Positions 44,753-53,259 of a stretch of 64,000 nucleotides of DNA are shown here, piece after piece. The position numbers and the translations under genes were made by a program. The notes under the pieces were generated by a model, which was given only the letters and a program-made list of their open reading frames with translations, was not told the origin of the DNA and made no database searches. The DNA comes from Rufibacter hautae. GTDB lineage: Bacteria; Bacteroidota; Bacteroidia; Cytophagales; Hymenobacteraceae. Numbering within the stretch: position 1 is the stretch's first letter; every line of letters begins with the position of its first letter. The stretch spans positions 1,364,001 through 1,428,000 of the forward strand of contig NZ_VKKY01000003.1 of NCBI RefSeq assembly GCF_008271695.1. Direction: 5' to 3'.

Positions 44753-44863
44753 CTAATCGCGTTTAGAGTCTCGCTTCTGCTGCTTCTCCGCCCTTTTTTC
44801 TTTCAGGCTTTTGGTAGGTTCTTTTTTGCCTTTCTCTTTGGAGGGTGACTTTCCTTTGGCCAT
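44753..44863 (-). CDS. Very small basic protein (36 residues)
   Basis: Reads MAKGKSPSKEKGKKE then PTKSLKEKRAEKQQKRDSKRD and a TAG stop. Nearly half the residues are lysine or arginine, so it may bind nucleic acid or ribosome. Too short to appear in routine gene calls, but flanked by a terminator and with a start after a plausible upstream region. Similar tiny Lys-rich proteins are common in Bacteroidota, from memory, without any known function. Confidence 0.55.
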   Translation of the reverse strand: MAKGKSPSKEKGKKEPTKSLKEKRAEKQQKRDSKRD

Positions 44864-45131
44864 AGTGGTACAGTTTAAGTGTGGAGTACGTGATTAAAGA
44901 TAAAGAATTATGCAGAAATACAATGCATTACACCTTGTGTCTCTGAACAAGAACGCGGTCTGCCTCCTTATGGTAGGTAAATACGGAAGCTTGGTCCCCT
45001 GAGGTTTGCTTAAAGGGTGTTAGGGTTGATAGGCTTTTCTGGCCTTCTTTTGGAAAATCGGGGTAAAAACAGGCCAAGCTACCGCGGCTGTTGGAAAAGA
45101 GATGCAAGCACTGGGCGGTGTAGCAGGAATA

Positions 45132-45566
45132 TCAGTTGCTGTAGCTGCGCAAGCCGATAATGTCTAAAACTTTTTCCCGGGTGAGTGGTTTCCGTAAATA
45201 AGCCGAAACGCCGAGTTCCTGGGCGCGTTCCTGGTACATTCTGTTGCCGTAGTAGCTCAGCACCACTATTTTGGGTTCTGTGTGGCGCGGAAGGTTTAGT
45301 TGGTGCAGCCTCTCCAGAAACCCGAAACCGTCCATGTCGGGCATCTTGATGTCCAGCAGCAGCAGTTCTGGGAAACGGTTGGTGCCGCGGCGGCTCGCCA
45401 AAATATCCAGCGCGTCTTGCGCCGTGGAAGCCGTGGTGACCTTGGTGCCCATGCCCATGGACGTGAGCAGATCCTTGATGAGGAAAAGGCTGGACGTGTC
45501 ATCGTCAATCACCAGGATTTCCCCGGTGTCTTGGTAAGCAGTGAAAAGTTGTTGGGCCTCTGACAT
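45132..45566 (-). CDS. Single-domain response regulator
   Basis: 144 residues, one receiver domain without output domain. The acidic pocket is EILVIDDDTSSLFLIK near residue 20, the phospho-acceptor aspartate is in LLLLDIKMPDMDGF, followed by KIVVLSYYGN (Ser in place of the usual Thr/Ser switch) and the invariant lysine in YLRKPLTREK. Such CheY-like proteins act by protein-protein contacts. It is divergent from the histidine kinase gene next door, separated by 162 bp, suggesting they form one two-component unit. Confidence 0.88.
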   Translation of the reverse strand: MSEAQQLFTAYQDTGEILVIDDDTSSLFLIKDLLTSMGMGTKVTTASTAQDALDILASRRGTNRFPELLLLDIKMPDMDGFGFLERLHQLNLPRHTEPKIVVLSYYGNRMYQERAQELGVSAYLRKPLTREKVLDIIGLRSYSN

Positions 45567-45728
45567 AGCTATGGGGGAAAGCTTTTAGGTGGGTATTTAT
45601 TAAAGGTACTATTTATTTCCGGCTTTGTCCAGAACATATTTCTGTAACATAACTATATATAGCTTCATTAATACAATTAAAGTGCATTTTTGTGCTTGAG
45701 AAATCTTTGACTAGTCAGCTCACCTGAA

Positions 45729-46823
45729 ATGGAAAATACATTACCTGTCTCGCATGCAGCCCTGCTTGAGCGGACCGCCGAGACCTTTCACCAGGCTTAT
45801 TTTATTTACCACTGCGGAAAACACCAGATGCAGTACCTCAACCAGGCTTTTAGGGAGGTAGTTGGCCTTTCCAGGGAAGAAGCCCTGGCAGATGCCTCCC
45901 GTTTGTTGCAGCAGGTGCATCCAGACGACCATTCTTTTTTGATGGAGCAGTACCAAAAACTACAGGGCAAAGGCACCCAGAAGGGAATAGAGGTAAGGCT
46001 GGTGTTGCCCGGCCAGAATCTTAAATGGGTTTGCCTGTCGGTCACGGTGCTGGAAGAAGCCGGGGAGCGCTACCTGTGCGGCTTCGCCGAGGATGTAACC
46101 CTCCGGAAAGAGTACCAAAACAATATCCTTAAATTTAACTCAAAAAAGAACTCCACCTTAGAGATTCTGTCGCATGACCTGGCAGCTCCTTTCCAGAACA
46201 TCCAGGGAATGATGGGCATGCTGGAGACCGAGATTGAGTCTGCTAGCCCAGCCACGGTGGAACTCATGGACTACATAAAGGAAAACGCGAAGAAAGGATC
46301 AGACATGATCCGTGATTTCGTGGACAATGAGTTTTTGGAGTCGTCGCAAGTGGTGCTGCACAAAGAGCGGGTGAATATTATCCAAAAGCTCACCATCATG
46401 ATGGACAACTACCAGCACCTGGGCGGCGCCTTGCTGGAGAAAAACTTTGTAGCCCAATTGCCCTCTGAACCCGTGTACGTTTACCTGGATGTGATGAAGT
46501 TCATGCAGGCCCTGAACAACTTGGTATCCAACGCCATTAAATTCACGAACGACACCGGCACCATCACCACTTCTCTGGAGAACCTGGACAATTCCGTGAT
46601 CATCAAAATCTCCGACGACGGCATTGGCATTCCCGAGCACCTGCAGCCGGTCTTGTTTGATAAGTTCACCAAAGCGCGCCGTGAGGGCTTGCACGGCGAG
46701 AAAAGTGTAGGCCTGGGCATGTCCATCATCAAGAACATTGTAGAACTGCACAAGGGCAACATCTGGTTTGAAAGCCACGAAGGACAAGGGTCTACGTTCT
46801 TCGTGGAAGTCCCCAAAGCCTGA
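45729..46823 (+). CDS. PAS-domain sensor histidine kinase
   Basis: 364 residues, soluble: no membrane helix is visible. A PAS domain (about 18-130; AYFIYHCGKHQMQYLNQAFREVVGLSREEALADASRLLQQVHPDD) is followed by HisKA with phospho-accepting His in LSHDLAAPFQNIQG, then HATPase_c with N-box LNNLVSNAIKF, G1 DDGIGIP and G2 GLGMSIIK motifs. The partner is probably the divergent response regulator at 45132. The missing transmembrane region implies sensing of a cytoplasmic cue through PAS. Confidence 0.9.
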   Translation: MENTLPVSHAALLERTAETFHQAYFIYHCGKHQMQYLNQAFREVVGLSREEALADASRLLQQVHPDDHSFLMEQYQKLQGKGTQKGIEVRLVLPGQNLKWVCLSVTVLEEAGERYLCGFAEDVTLRKEYQNNILKFNSKKNSTLEILSHDLAAPFQNIQGMMGMLETEIESASPATVELMDYIKENAKKGSDMIRDFVDNEFLESSQVVLHKERVNIIQKLTIMMDNYQHLGGALLEKNFVAQLPSEPVYVYLDVMKFMQALNNLVSNAIKFTNDTGTITTSLENLDNSVIIKISDDGIGIPEHLQPVLFDKFTKARREGLHGEKSVGLGMSIIKNIVELHKGNIWFESHEGQGSTFFVEVPKA

Positions 46824-46835
46824 TGAACACGCCCC

Positions 46836-46872
46836 AGTTTTAAGCCCGATTTCCTAAAAAGTGGCTTGAAAT
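46836..46872. repeat. Dispersed palindrome copy after the kinase gene
   Basis: AGTTTTAAGCCCG, then ATTTCCTAAAAA, then GTGGCTTGAAAT. It lies 12 bp after the kinase stop codon. Confidence 0.5.
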
Positions 46873-46926
46873 AGTGGTTAGTTGTGGAAGAAAAATCCAC
46901 CACAGCCTAAAAGCTAGTGGGAGCGA

Positions 46927-47178
46927 TTAACTCAGCAGAATCACTTTATCGTTGCGGTAGATATCTATACCCACGCGGGTGAGGTGCTTGATGCTGATCC
47001 GGACCTCGTACTGGGCCATTTCCCCCTGTTCTTCCCGTTCAAACCGGTGGTTCTCGCCCAACAGCGACTTCTTCTCTGAGACAATTTCGCCGTTGTATTT
47101 GATGGTCTCCTTGCCGGTATAGGAGTTGTCTACTTCTATTCTTACCGCGTCGGACAGGTTAAGGGTGAGCACGTTCAT
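46927..47178 (-). CDS. Small hypothetical protein
   Basis: 83 residues with alternating beta character: LNLSDAVRIEVDNSYTGKETIKYNGEIVSEKKSLLGENHRFEREEQGEMAQYEVRISIKHLTRVGIDIYRNDKVILLS. No signal peptide, motif or recognised family. Good codon structure and an ATG start. Followed by a 309-bp gap with no feature. Confidence 0.6.
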   Translation of the reverse strand: MNVLTLNLSDAVRIEVDNSYTGKETIKYNGEIVSEKKSLLGENHRFEREEQGEMAQYEVRISIKHLTRVGIDIYRNDKVILLS

Positions 47179-47487
47179 GGTTATCGGATTTTAAGTACAG
47201 GTAGAGATTTTTTGTAATGCCTTTCCCAGAAGGAAGGAATTACTGACACCTGCATTAGTCTACTTTGCCATGATTTTATTACAGCCAACGTGCGCAGCTT
47301 TCAAGAGAAAAACGCTTTTGTCTCTGGTTGACTTTGGTGGGATGGTATTTGCCGTTTCTGGCCCCTATTTCTTCAAACAGACCTAAATTGAGTTTTGTGC
47401 TTTCTGCCTTGTATGATGCTAATTTGTAGCAAACATTGGCTCAGGCAAGAAAGAGATAAAGGGAAATTCCTGGCTTCTAGGTGGAGC

Positions 47488-47877
47488 TTATTTGTTCAGA
47501 AATTCCCCCTCCGCGAATGGCTCTTCATAGTACCGTCTAGAGATGTTCCATTTGATAGAAGCAATGTTCTCCGTCACCAGAGTGTCTGTGTAGAAGCTGG
47601 TTTGTGCGGTGTTGTAGGCCGACGCGGCGTGTTGCATCTTCAGTTCTGTAAAGCACTTGCGGCCACCGCCAACCAATCGGCCTGCCTTCTTTATTTCCTT
47701 CCCTTGTTTGGTTTTGATAACCATGGAATAAATGCCCTCTACTTCGCGGGTGAAACACATCTCAAATGATTTCTGGTTTACAACTTTGAACGATGTCATT
47801 TGGATGGAAGAATCTATGCCTCCGGAGCAACCAAGCAGGAACAGAACCGAGACGAAGGCAAGCAGCTTTATTTTCAT
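47488..47877 (-). CDS. Small lipoprotein of unknown function
   Basis: 129 residues from ATG at 47877, which opens a lipoprotein signal (MKIKLLAFVSVLFLLGC); the longer frame to 48045 adds 56 unlikely residues. The mature part is beta-rich (SSIQMTSFKVVNQKSFEMCFTREVEGIYSMVIKT...TELKMQHAASAYNTAQTSFYTDTLV) with one cysteine pair. No family recognised. Envelope-located by its anchor. Confidence 0.65.
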   Translation of the reverse strand: MKIKLLAFVSVLFLLGCSGGIDSSIQMTSFKVVNQKSFEMCFTREVEGIYSMVIKTKQGKEIKKAGRLVGGGRKCFTELKMQHAASAYNTAQTSFYTDTLVTENIASIKWNISRRYYEEPFAEGEFLNK

Positions 47878-48181
47878 GAGGTAGTCATTTGACGCAACGC
47901 TTTTATCTAGCTCATTCTTGAGGCCCAGAACAGAAAGCGAAGCCAAAGGTACAGATAACTTCCCGTTCCCGGCGGAGGTTCCCATGCTTTCGTAGACGCC
48001 CATAGAAAAGGCCAGTTGATACAAACCCGCAAAGGATCGCGTCAACTGGCCATCAGGGCAGATCAGCCAAGATTTAATAATTTAGTTGTAGATAAGGTCC
48101 GATTACTTTTGGGACTAAAGGGTCCCATCTGCCTTTATGGAGACTTCCTGGATACCTGATTTCTACTAACCTGTTTTTGGC

Positions 48182-48514
48182 TTAATCATAGTCTTCAGTC
48201 TCCACGGGGACTGCCCCGGCTGAGGTGCCATTCAACAGGAAGGTGATGACCGACTTGCCAAACCAAAGCCCGTCCTGCACGCCGCCCGCCTGGATTTCTT
48301 CCTTCGCATTTTCCAGCATCCGGGAAAGAAATTCTATCCGTTGGTGCGACTGCTGGCCTTCTGCGGTAGTTTTAGACAGATCCTCAATGATGCGACCTGT
48401 TTCCCGCAGTGATTCCAGGATGCTAGGAATAGCCTCCTCTGATTCGCTCGTATAGGTTTCCAGGTCCTCTAAAATGTCTTGCAGCTGCTGAGCAATCTCT
48501 TCCCTTATTTCCAT
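48182..48514 (-). CDS. Small helical protein of unknown function
   Basis: 110 residues from ATG at 48514 (MEIREEIAQQLQDILEDLE); a longer start at 48583 is possible. Mostly amphipathic helix (EQLTESEEAIPS region, GRIIEDLSKTTAEGQQSHQRIEFLSRMLENAKEEIQ) ending with a short hydrophobic stretch FGKSVITFLLNGTSAGA. I recognise no domain. Upstream of a long gene-free region. Confidence 0.55.
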   Translation of the reverse strand: MEIREEIAQQLQDILEDLETYTSESEEAIPSILESLRETGRIIEDLSKTTAEGQQSHQRIEFLSRMLENAKEEIQAGGVQDGLWFGKSVITFLLNGTSAGAVPVETEDYD

Positions 48515-48583
48515 AATATGTATATCCTTCTTTTTAGCCTTATTTAAGTAATCTATCGTAAAAACGCCTCTTTCTTCCTTCAA

Positions 48584-49393
48584 GTAAGCTTTTGTAAGCT
48601 GCTTACCCTATGAAAACAAGCGCGTCTTTTTCTTTTTGTACAATTAAATTAATATTAGGCACTATTAAAAGTAATAAGTAGAAATAATTAAATAAATAAG
48701 GTATTTACGATCTCTGCGACAAGGAGTTGAATGTCATCCTACTGATTATGCCTGGAAATATTCCTGTAACACGTTGCTCATGGTAGTTGCTTGTGAAGGT
48801 TGATACTTGGGCTAAGTGAATCGAATCTTACGAAGGCAGGTTTTAGAGCTCTTTTCTGAAAACAAGCCTAAAATGGATAGGTGATCCTTCTGCCATAGAC
48901 TGGAGTCTTAGGGTTGGAGGAGAATGGAAATCATCCAATGTAAAATAAGCAAGTGCTAAGTTGATTAGTGGCGAGGTGTCCTAGGAGGAAGTTTTGGAAC
49001 GTGGATAAGTAGCAATTGCTAACATTGTTGTCAACATTGGTCTTTTTGTATATAGACTGGCTGAATATATTAGCAACTTGGCTTTGGAAGGAACTCCCAC
49101 AAAGGAGCGAGGCTTTAACTCTTTTTCGTAGCTCAAAGGTTTATACTACCTACTCCTAAGATACTAGTGGAGAAGTTGAGAGGCAACTATGTATTTTTAG
49201 AATAATGGTCCAGCATCTCCTTCAATTACAACAAAAACCAAGAGAGCCCGAGTTGATTCTACTCAGCTCTGGCTCTCTTGGTTTAAGGGAGAGGTTCTCA
49301 GGGCTAACCTTAGGGGAGGTGTACTTTTAGGTAAGGGCAAGAAGCGAAGTTACTATAAGGTCGCTACTTGAAAACCAGTAAGCCCTTTGAAAA
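48584..49393. other. Gene-free gap with dispersed palindrome and a terminator
   Basis: About 800 bp. The dispersed palindrome copy is at 48840-48874 and the minus-strand terminator at 49236-49283. Apart from these, only AT-rich sequence without credible frames. Confidence 0.6.
49236..49283 (-). terminator. Terminator after the TonB-like gene
   Basis: Stem AACCAAGAGAGCC at 49236-49248 with its complement at 49271-49283, followed on the minus strand by TTTTTGTTG. It is 110 bp beyond the stop codon at 49394. Confidence 0.7.
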
Positions 49394-49837
49394 CTACATC
49401 GTTCTTATTCTGTAAGGGTATGTATAGGCAACAGGTACAGCGGATCCGCCTTTCATGGCTGGTTTCCAATGGCCCTTTGTGAGCTTAAGCACTCGGAGCG
49501 CCTCCGCATCAACCGAAGGGTCAAGTGATTTAATGATTTTAAAATCAGATAAGTTACCTTGGGCGTCAATCACAAAACTATAGACACCTTCGCCATTCAC
49601 CCCATGTCTCTGAGCCACCGGCGGAATCCTGAAACTATTGGCCAAGAACCTGTGAATGGCTCCCTCTCCATACTTTGCATATTTAGGAGCGCTGAAAAGT
49701 GGGGCCTGGTCTACTTCCTCCACGGTATAGATGCGGGTAGAATCTTGTGGATTAGAGGAATTGTCTGGTGCTTGTTGCGCATGGCTTGCAAAGGAGAGGG
49801 CAAGCACCATGCCCATGGATAGTACTACTTTTTTCAT
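49394..49837 (-). CDS. TonB C-terminal domain protein, secreted
   Basis: 147 residues with a signal peptide (MKKVVLSMGMVLALSFASHAQQ). The C-terminal half is a TonB C-terminal-like domain: IPPVAQRHGVNGEGVYSFVIDAQGNLSDFKIIKSLDPSVDAEALRVLKLTKGHWKPAMKGG. It lacks a membrane anchor and the proline-rich spacer of a real TonB. Short secreted TonB_C proteins like this are common in Bacteroidota and are probably not energy transducers but periplasmic partners of unknown role. Confidence 0.8.
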   Translation of the reverse strand: MKKVVLSMGMVLALSFASHAQQAPDNSSNPQDSTRIYTVEEVDQAPLFSAPKYAKYGEGAIHRFLANSFRIPPVAQRHGVNGEGVYSFVIDAQGNLSDFKIIKSLDPSVDAEALRVLKLTKGHWKPAMKGGSAVPVAYTYPYRIRTM

Positions 49838-49894
49838 GTGGGATAGTGGATATGATTTGTGATTAAACGCTTTGATACTTTTGGTCTTTCTAGA

Positions 49895-50404
49895 TTACAC
49901 GGGTTTTAGTTTGTTTTTCGGGCCTTTCTGTTCTTTCACCAGGGCTTTGAACAAGCGCAACTGCTCTGGAGAAAAATCCCTTTTGGGGACTATGTTGGCG
50001 ACCTGTGGGGTCAACCATATCAGAACCCAACTCTTGGTTTCGGTGACGCTGTAAACCTTGTCCCAACTGAGTCTCGATTCAAAAGATTCTCCCGTTATCT
50101 GGAAGTTATCCTGATCAAATTGGTACAGCAAAGGCTCGCTCACCCGCTTATTTGTTTTGTAGCCCTTCTTGGCGGCATAGTAAATATGACCAGGAATTCC
50201 TACCGTAAAATACAAGCCGAAGGCCAAGCCTATCCAGGGAATCTCGTTAAGCGCACCGGTTACGTACAGGAATAGCACGCTTAACAGCGCAAGGATGCCA
50301 ATCCCGAAAATAAACCTGCTATTCCATTTCTTGAAATAGAGGTAGAAATTGGCTTTTATGAAGTCCTGCTCACTTAACTGGGTGGAGAGGGTAAGCTTAT
50401 CCAT
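49895..50404 (-). CDS. YcxB-like membrane protein
   Basis: 169 residues with two membrane helices near 32-50 (FIFGIGILALLSVLFLYVTG) and 57-75 (IGLAFGLYFTVGIPGHIYY), then a C-terminal domain with ITGESFESRLSWDKVYSVTETKSWVLIWL and NIVPKRDFSPEQLRLFKAL, characteristic of the YcxB-like family. Function unknown in all organisms I know. It may share a transcript with the TonB-like gene 57 bp downstream. Confidence 0.75.
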   Translation of the reverse strand: MDKLTLSTQLSEQDFIKANFYLYFKKWNSRFIFGIGILALLSVLFLYVTGALNEIPWIGLAFGLYFTVGIPGHIYYAAKKGYKTNKRVSEPLLYQFDQDNFQITGESFESRLSWDKVYSVTETKSWVLIWLTPQVANIVPKRDFSPEQLRLFKALVKEQKGPKNKLKPV

Positions 50405-50520
50405 GGAGGGGGTAATAATTGATTCGCTGAATTGGCAATGAGCGGCGAGTTTAGGGCTTCTTTTCTACGAAACAACCTGTAAAGGGAAGGCTGCGGGAAA
50501 GGAATTTGGCAGGCCTTTGA

Positions 50521-50829
50521 CTATATCCCGGCACCTCCCAAAATCTCCAGCACTTGTCCTTTTTCTGGTTTGCCCGCCAGCAAGGGCATCGCCTGAGAAA
50601 TCAATTCCCTAACGCCAGGCACATGCAGCGATTGGTCATGGTCTTCCTGGCTATCCCAAACCTCAGTCACCAAAACAGCGTCTTCCTGGGTTCTGTCTTT
50701 GCTGACCAGGTACAATCGGCAGCCCTTCGCGGTGGAAACCAGTTGTGCTGCTTCCAGAAGGATGGAGGCGAGTTTGTCACTGTTCCCTTGGGTTGCAGTT
50801 AACTTTCCGTGGAGGCCGTATTTGTTCAT
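50521..50829 (-). CDS. Antibiotic biosynthesis monooxygenase (ABM) domain protein
   Basis: 102 residues forming a single dimeric alpha/beta barrel ABM domain: LHGKLTATQGNSDKLASILLEAAQLVSTAKGCRLYLVSKD...AVLVTEVWDSQEDHDQSLHVPGVRELISQAMPLL. Small stand-alone members act as quinol or heme-related monooxygenases, or in sensing. It is the last gene before the island boundary and shows backbone-like codon use. Confidence 0.82.
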   Translation of the reverse strand: MNKYGLHGKLTATQGNSDKLASILLEAAQLVSTAKGCRLYLVSKDRTQEDAVLVTEVWDSQEDHDQSLHVPGVRELISQAMPLLAGKPEKGQVLEILGGAGI

Positions 50830-51092
50830 TTACTAAGTAGGGGTTTGTTGATAGTAGGCTGTGATTAAAAAGAATAGAACCCTTGTGCCGGCTAAGTTGG
50901 TTGTTATTTACTTACTATCCTTTATAAATATAGGATAAGTTAACCCCCTTGATAGCCCTACAAGATTTATTCCTCTCCAAAATACAAGAATTTCTACTGG
51001 GTGTAAAGGGTAGCCTGTTAATTGTAACAAAAATATGCAAGAGGATTAGTAGAAACGGTGTTGAATGGCCTCTATGGTACGTAAAACCTGCA

Positions 51093-51137
51093 AACAAAAA
51101 AGCCCTCCCAGCTAAGAACTGGGAGGGCTTTTTTGTT
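51093..51137 (-). terminator. tRNA-type terminator, perfect hairpin
   Basis: A perfect 19-bp stem (51093-51111 with 51119-51137) with GC core CCCTCCCAG and a T-tract on each outer side. On the minus strand it directly follows the CCA end of the tRNA fragment, so it is the original terminator of that tRNA gene. Confidence 0.85.
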
Positions 51138-51161
51138 TGGTGGCCACGCCAGGAATCGAAC
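51138..51161 (-). other. tRNA 3'-end fragment, putative att site of the island
   Basis: Minus strand reads GTTCGATTCC then TGGCGTGGCCACCA. This is the T-loop (TTCGATT), T-stem 3' strand (CCTGG), acceptor 3' strand (CGTGGCC), discriminator A and CCA of a tRNA. The sequence before it (from 51162 on) does not supply the matching T-stem 5' strand (expected CCAGG) or an acceptor 5' strand (expected GGCCACG). So the tRNA is cut here, the signature of integration at a tRNA 3' end. Isoacceptor not determinable from this fragment. Confidence 0.75.
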
Positions 51162-51344
51162 TTGTTGCTTTTGCTTACTATAAGTTTGCTATATCAAATT
51201 AAAAACCTATGTTTTTAGGCGTTCAGTAGGGTTTGATACATAAAAGAGATTAAGTGAAGTTAAAGTAGAATAAGAATTGGTGTCCGAAATGTTTCCGAAA
51301 TTCGGAAACGTATATACCTTTGGGTTATACCAATAGCACTCGCT

Positions 51345-52592
51345 ATGACACTGAACTATTACCTGGACAAACCCAAGGCGGAAGGGGATACCGCCATCTA
51401 CCTTTTCCTGAGGATCGGCAAACAGACCATCAAGATAAAGACCGGCCAGTACATCAACCCCAGGTACTGGAACACCAAACCCGACAAGAGCGGAAATCAC
51501 GTGAAGCGGAACTTTACCGGCTGTGTGGAGTTCAACGCTTGGCTGGACAACCGCCGAAGCGAGATGCTCAAGCTCTACAACCGGCTTACCGCCTCCGGGA
51601 ACATATCCTTCGAGGAATTGAAAGAGGCCTTGCTTTCCCATCATGGGGAGAAGGAACCGGAGCGGGTGGTGGGCTTCCTAGAGCATCTGATGGACTTCAT
51701 AGCGGTAAGGTCCACCGAGCTGGGTAAGGCCACGCTGGCGAAATACAGAATCCTCTACAACCACCTGGACGGGTTCAGCAGGCACCAGCGGTACAGGCTC
51801 TCCTTCGAGGCCATCGATATGCGCTTCTTCGACCTTTTCCGCACCTACCTGATCCAGGAGAAGAGACACACCGACAATACCCTCTGGAAGGACTTCGCCA
51901 CCCTCAAGACATTCATGGGGTGGGCCCAGGAGCGGGGGCTGCACCAGAACCTCGCCTTCAAGAAGTTCAAGACCCTGCAGCGCGAGGCGGAGATGATTTA
52001 CCTCACCGAGCCTGAGCTGATGAAGCTCTACCACGCTGAGCTCCCGGTGGGCGGCAAGCTGGACAGGGTGCGGGACGTGTTCTGCTTCGGCTGCTTCACC
52101 GGCCAGCGCTATTCCGATATAGCGAATCTTAGGCGCAGTGATATCAGGGGCGACCGATGGGTGCTTAGGTCGGTCAAGACGGATACCACCCATAACGTGC
52201 CTCTCAACGGGTTCGCTTTGGCCATTCTCAGCAAGTACGATGGGGAGGAGCGGCCCCTGCCGGTGATGAGCAACCAGAAGACAAACGATTATCTGAAGGA
52301 ACTGGGCGTGTTGCTGGGGATCGATGACCCAGTTACCATCACCCGGAAACTAGGTAATGCGAGGGTAGCGGAGACACAGCCGAAGTACACCTTCCTCAGT
52401 ACCCACACGGCCCGGCGTACCTTCATCACCCTGTCACTGGAGAAAGGCATGCGGCCGGAGGTGGCGATGCGGATCTCGGGCCACACCAACTACGCCACTT
52501 TCAAGAAGTACATCAAGATCAGCGAGAAAGTGACCGAGAACGAGATGAACGACATCTGGCGGCTGCCAGCCCAAATGAAGGTGGTAAGTTGA
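51345..52592 (+). CDS. Tyrosine recombinase/integrase of the island
   Basis: 415 residues. N-terminal arm-binding domain (TLNYYLDKPKAEGDTAIYLFLRIGKQTIKIKTG), a SAM-like core-binding domain (about 115-205) and the catalytic domain. The active-site residues are visible: Arg in FTGQRYSDIANL, Lys in RSVKTDTTHNVPL, HxxR in HTARRTFIT, His in SGHTNYATF and the nucleophile Tyr in FKKYIKISEK. This length and order match integrases of Bacteroidota mobile elements and phages. Located 180 bp inside the tRNA-fragment boundary and reading away from it, it presumably catalysed the insertion. Confidence 0.95.
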   Translation: MTLNYYLDKPKAEGDTAIYLFLRIGKQTIKIKTGQYINPRYWNTKPDKSGNHVKRNFTGCVEFNAWLDNRRSEMLKLYNRLTASGNISFEELKEALLSHHGEKEPERVVGFLEHLMDFIAVRSTELGKATLAKYRILYNHLDGFSRHQRYRLSFEAIDMRFFDLFRTYLIQEKRHTDNTLWKDFATLKTFMGWAQERGLHQNLAFKKFKTLQREAEMIYLTEPELMKLYHAELPVGGKLDRVRDVFCFGCFTGQRYSDIANLRRSDIRGDRWVLRSVKTDTTHNVPLNGFALAILSKYDGEERPLPVMSNQKTNDYLKELGVLLGIDDPVTITRKLGNARVAETQPKYTFLSTHTARRTFITLSLEKGMRPEVAMRISGHTNYATFKKYIKISEKVTENEMNDIWRLPAQMKVVS

Positions 52593-52930
52593 TATTGATT
52601 GCTATCAAGGCATTCTTGATATAGCTATTCTTTAGAAAACCAAGGGAGTCTACTGCGAAATAGGCTTTAAAGAAATCCACATCCTGGAGGCCTCACCACT
52701 GGGCTGAATCTATTATAAATAGGATGGCAGCCCGGACATATGTGCCAGCTCATCCGGTTGTGCGTGCTCCCCTCGTGGCTAAAGGAGAGTGCTTGAGGGT
52801 GCATGGCCAGGTAGTTGTCCTAGTTGCCTATAAAACCTGTAGGCACAACCTACTGCCATAGCCAATTGCCATCATGAACCTCAGTGAAGATTAACTGGGA
52901 GCAGAGAAGATTAACTGGGAGCAGAGCATT
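52593..52930. other. Gap between integrase and XRE gene, with a 20-bp tandem duplication
   Basis: 338 bp with no gene. GAAGATTAACTGGGAGCAGA is present twice in direct tandem at 52886-52905 and 52906-52925, just beyond the stop codon of the XRE gene. Confidence 0.65.
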
Positions 52931-53176
52931 TTAATGGCCGTCCTCGTCAAATTTCATCAACTCACTCAAGGGTATCTCTAACGCCTCGCTCAGAGACAGG
53001 AGAATATCCAAGGTTGGCGCGTTCCTTCCGTTCTCAATCCGCAAAACGGTTATCTTGGTGATATCAGCCGTATCGGCCAAGGCCTGCTGCGAGAACCCCT
53101 TCCTTTCCCTCAGCCTCCTGAGGTGATCTCCGAACAACTCTATCTTTTTTGGGTATTTCACCCCCAAAGGTGGCAT
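52931..53176 (-). CDS. XRE-family helix-turn-helix regulator
   Basis: 81 residues: a short basic N-terminus (MPPLGVKYPKKIELF) and a complete HTH_3 domain, GDHLRRLRERKGFSQQALADTADITKITVLRIENGRNAPTLDILLSLSEALEIPLSELM. It matches small repressors of mobile elements that control integrase or excision genes, and is divergent from the HNH gene with an 83-bp gap. Likely DNA-binding regulator of the element; target sites not identified. Confidence 0.87.
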   Translation of the reverse strand: MPPLGVKYPKKIELFGDHLRRLRERKGFSQQALADTADITKITVLRIENGRNAPTLDILLSLSEALEIPLSELMKFDEDGH

Positions 53177-53259
53177 GGCTCATCTTTCCTGTTGGTAACA
53201 AAATTGATACCAATCCAGTAAGCCAATTCTAACTTCAAGGTTACTAAGCAAGGAGGAAA

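Larger units (their letters stand above)
50830..51344. other. Island boundary region between ABM gene and integrase
   Basis: 515 bp. It contains a terminator hairpin at 51093-51137, the 3' end of a tRNA at 51138-51161 and the integrase promoter. Base composition changes right after 51162. The stretch 50830-51090 has no supportable gene. Confidence 0.6.

Noticed and set aside
51138-51230. A complete tRNA gene at the island edge
   Set aside because: Only the T-loop to CCA part is present; the T-stem does not pair with upstream bases and no anticodon arm was found.
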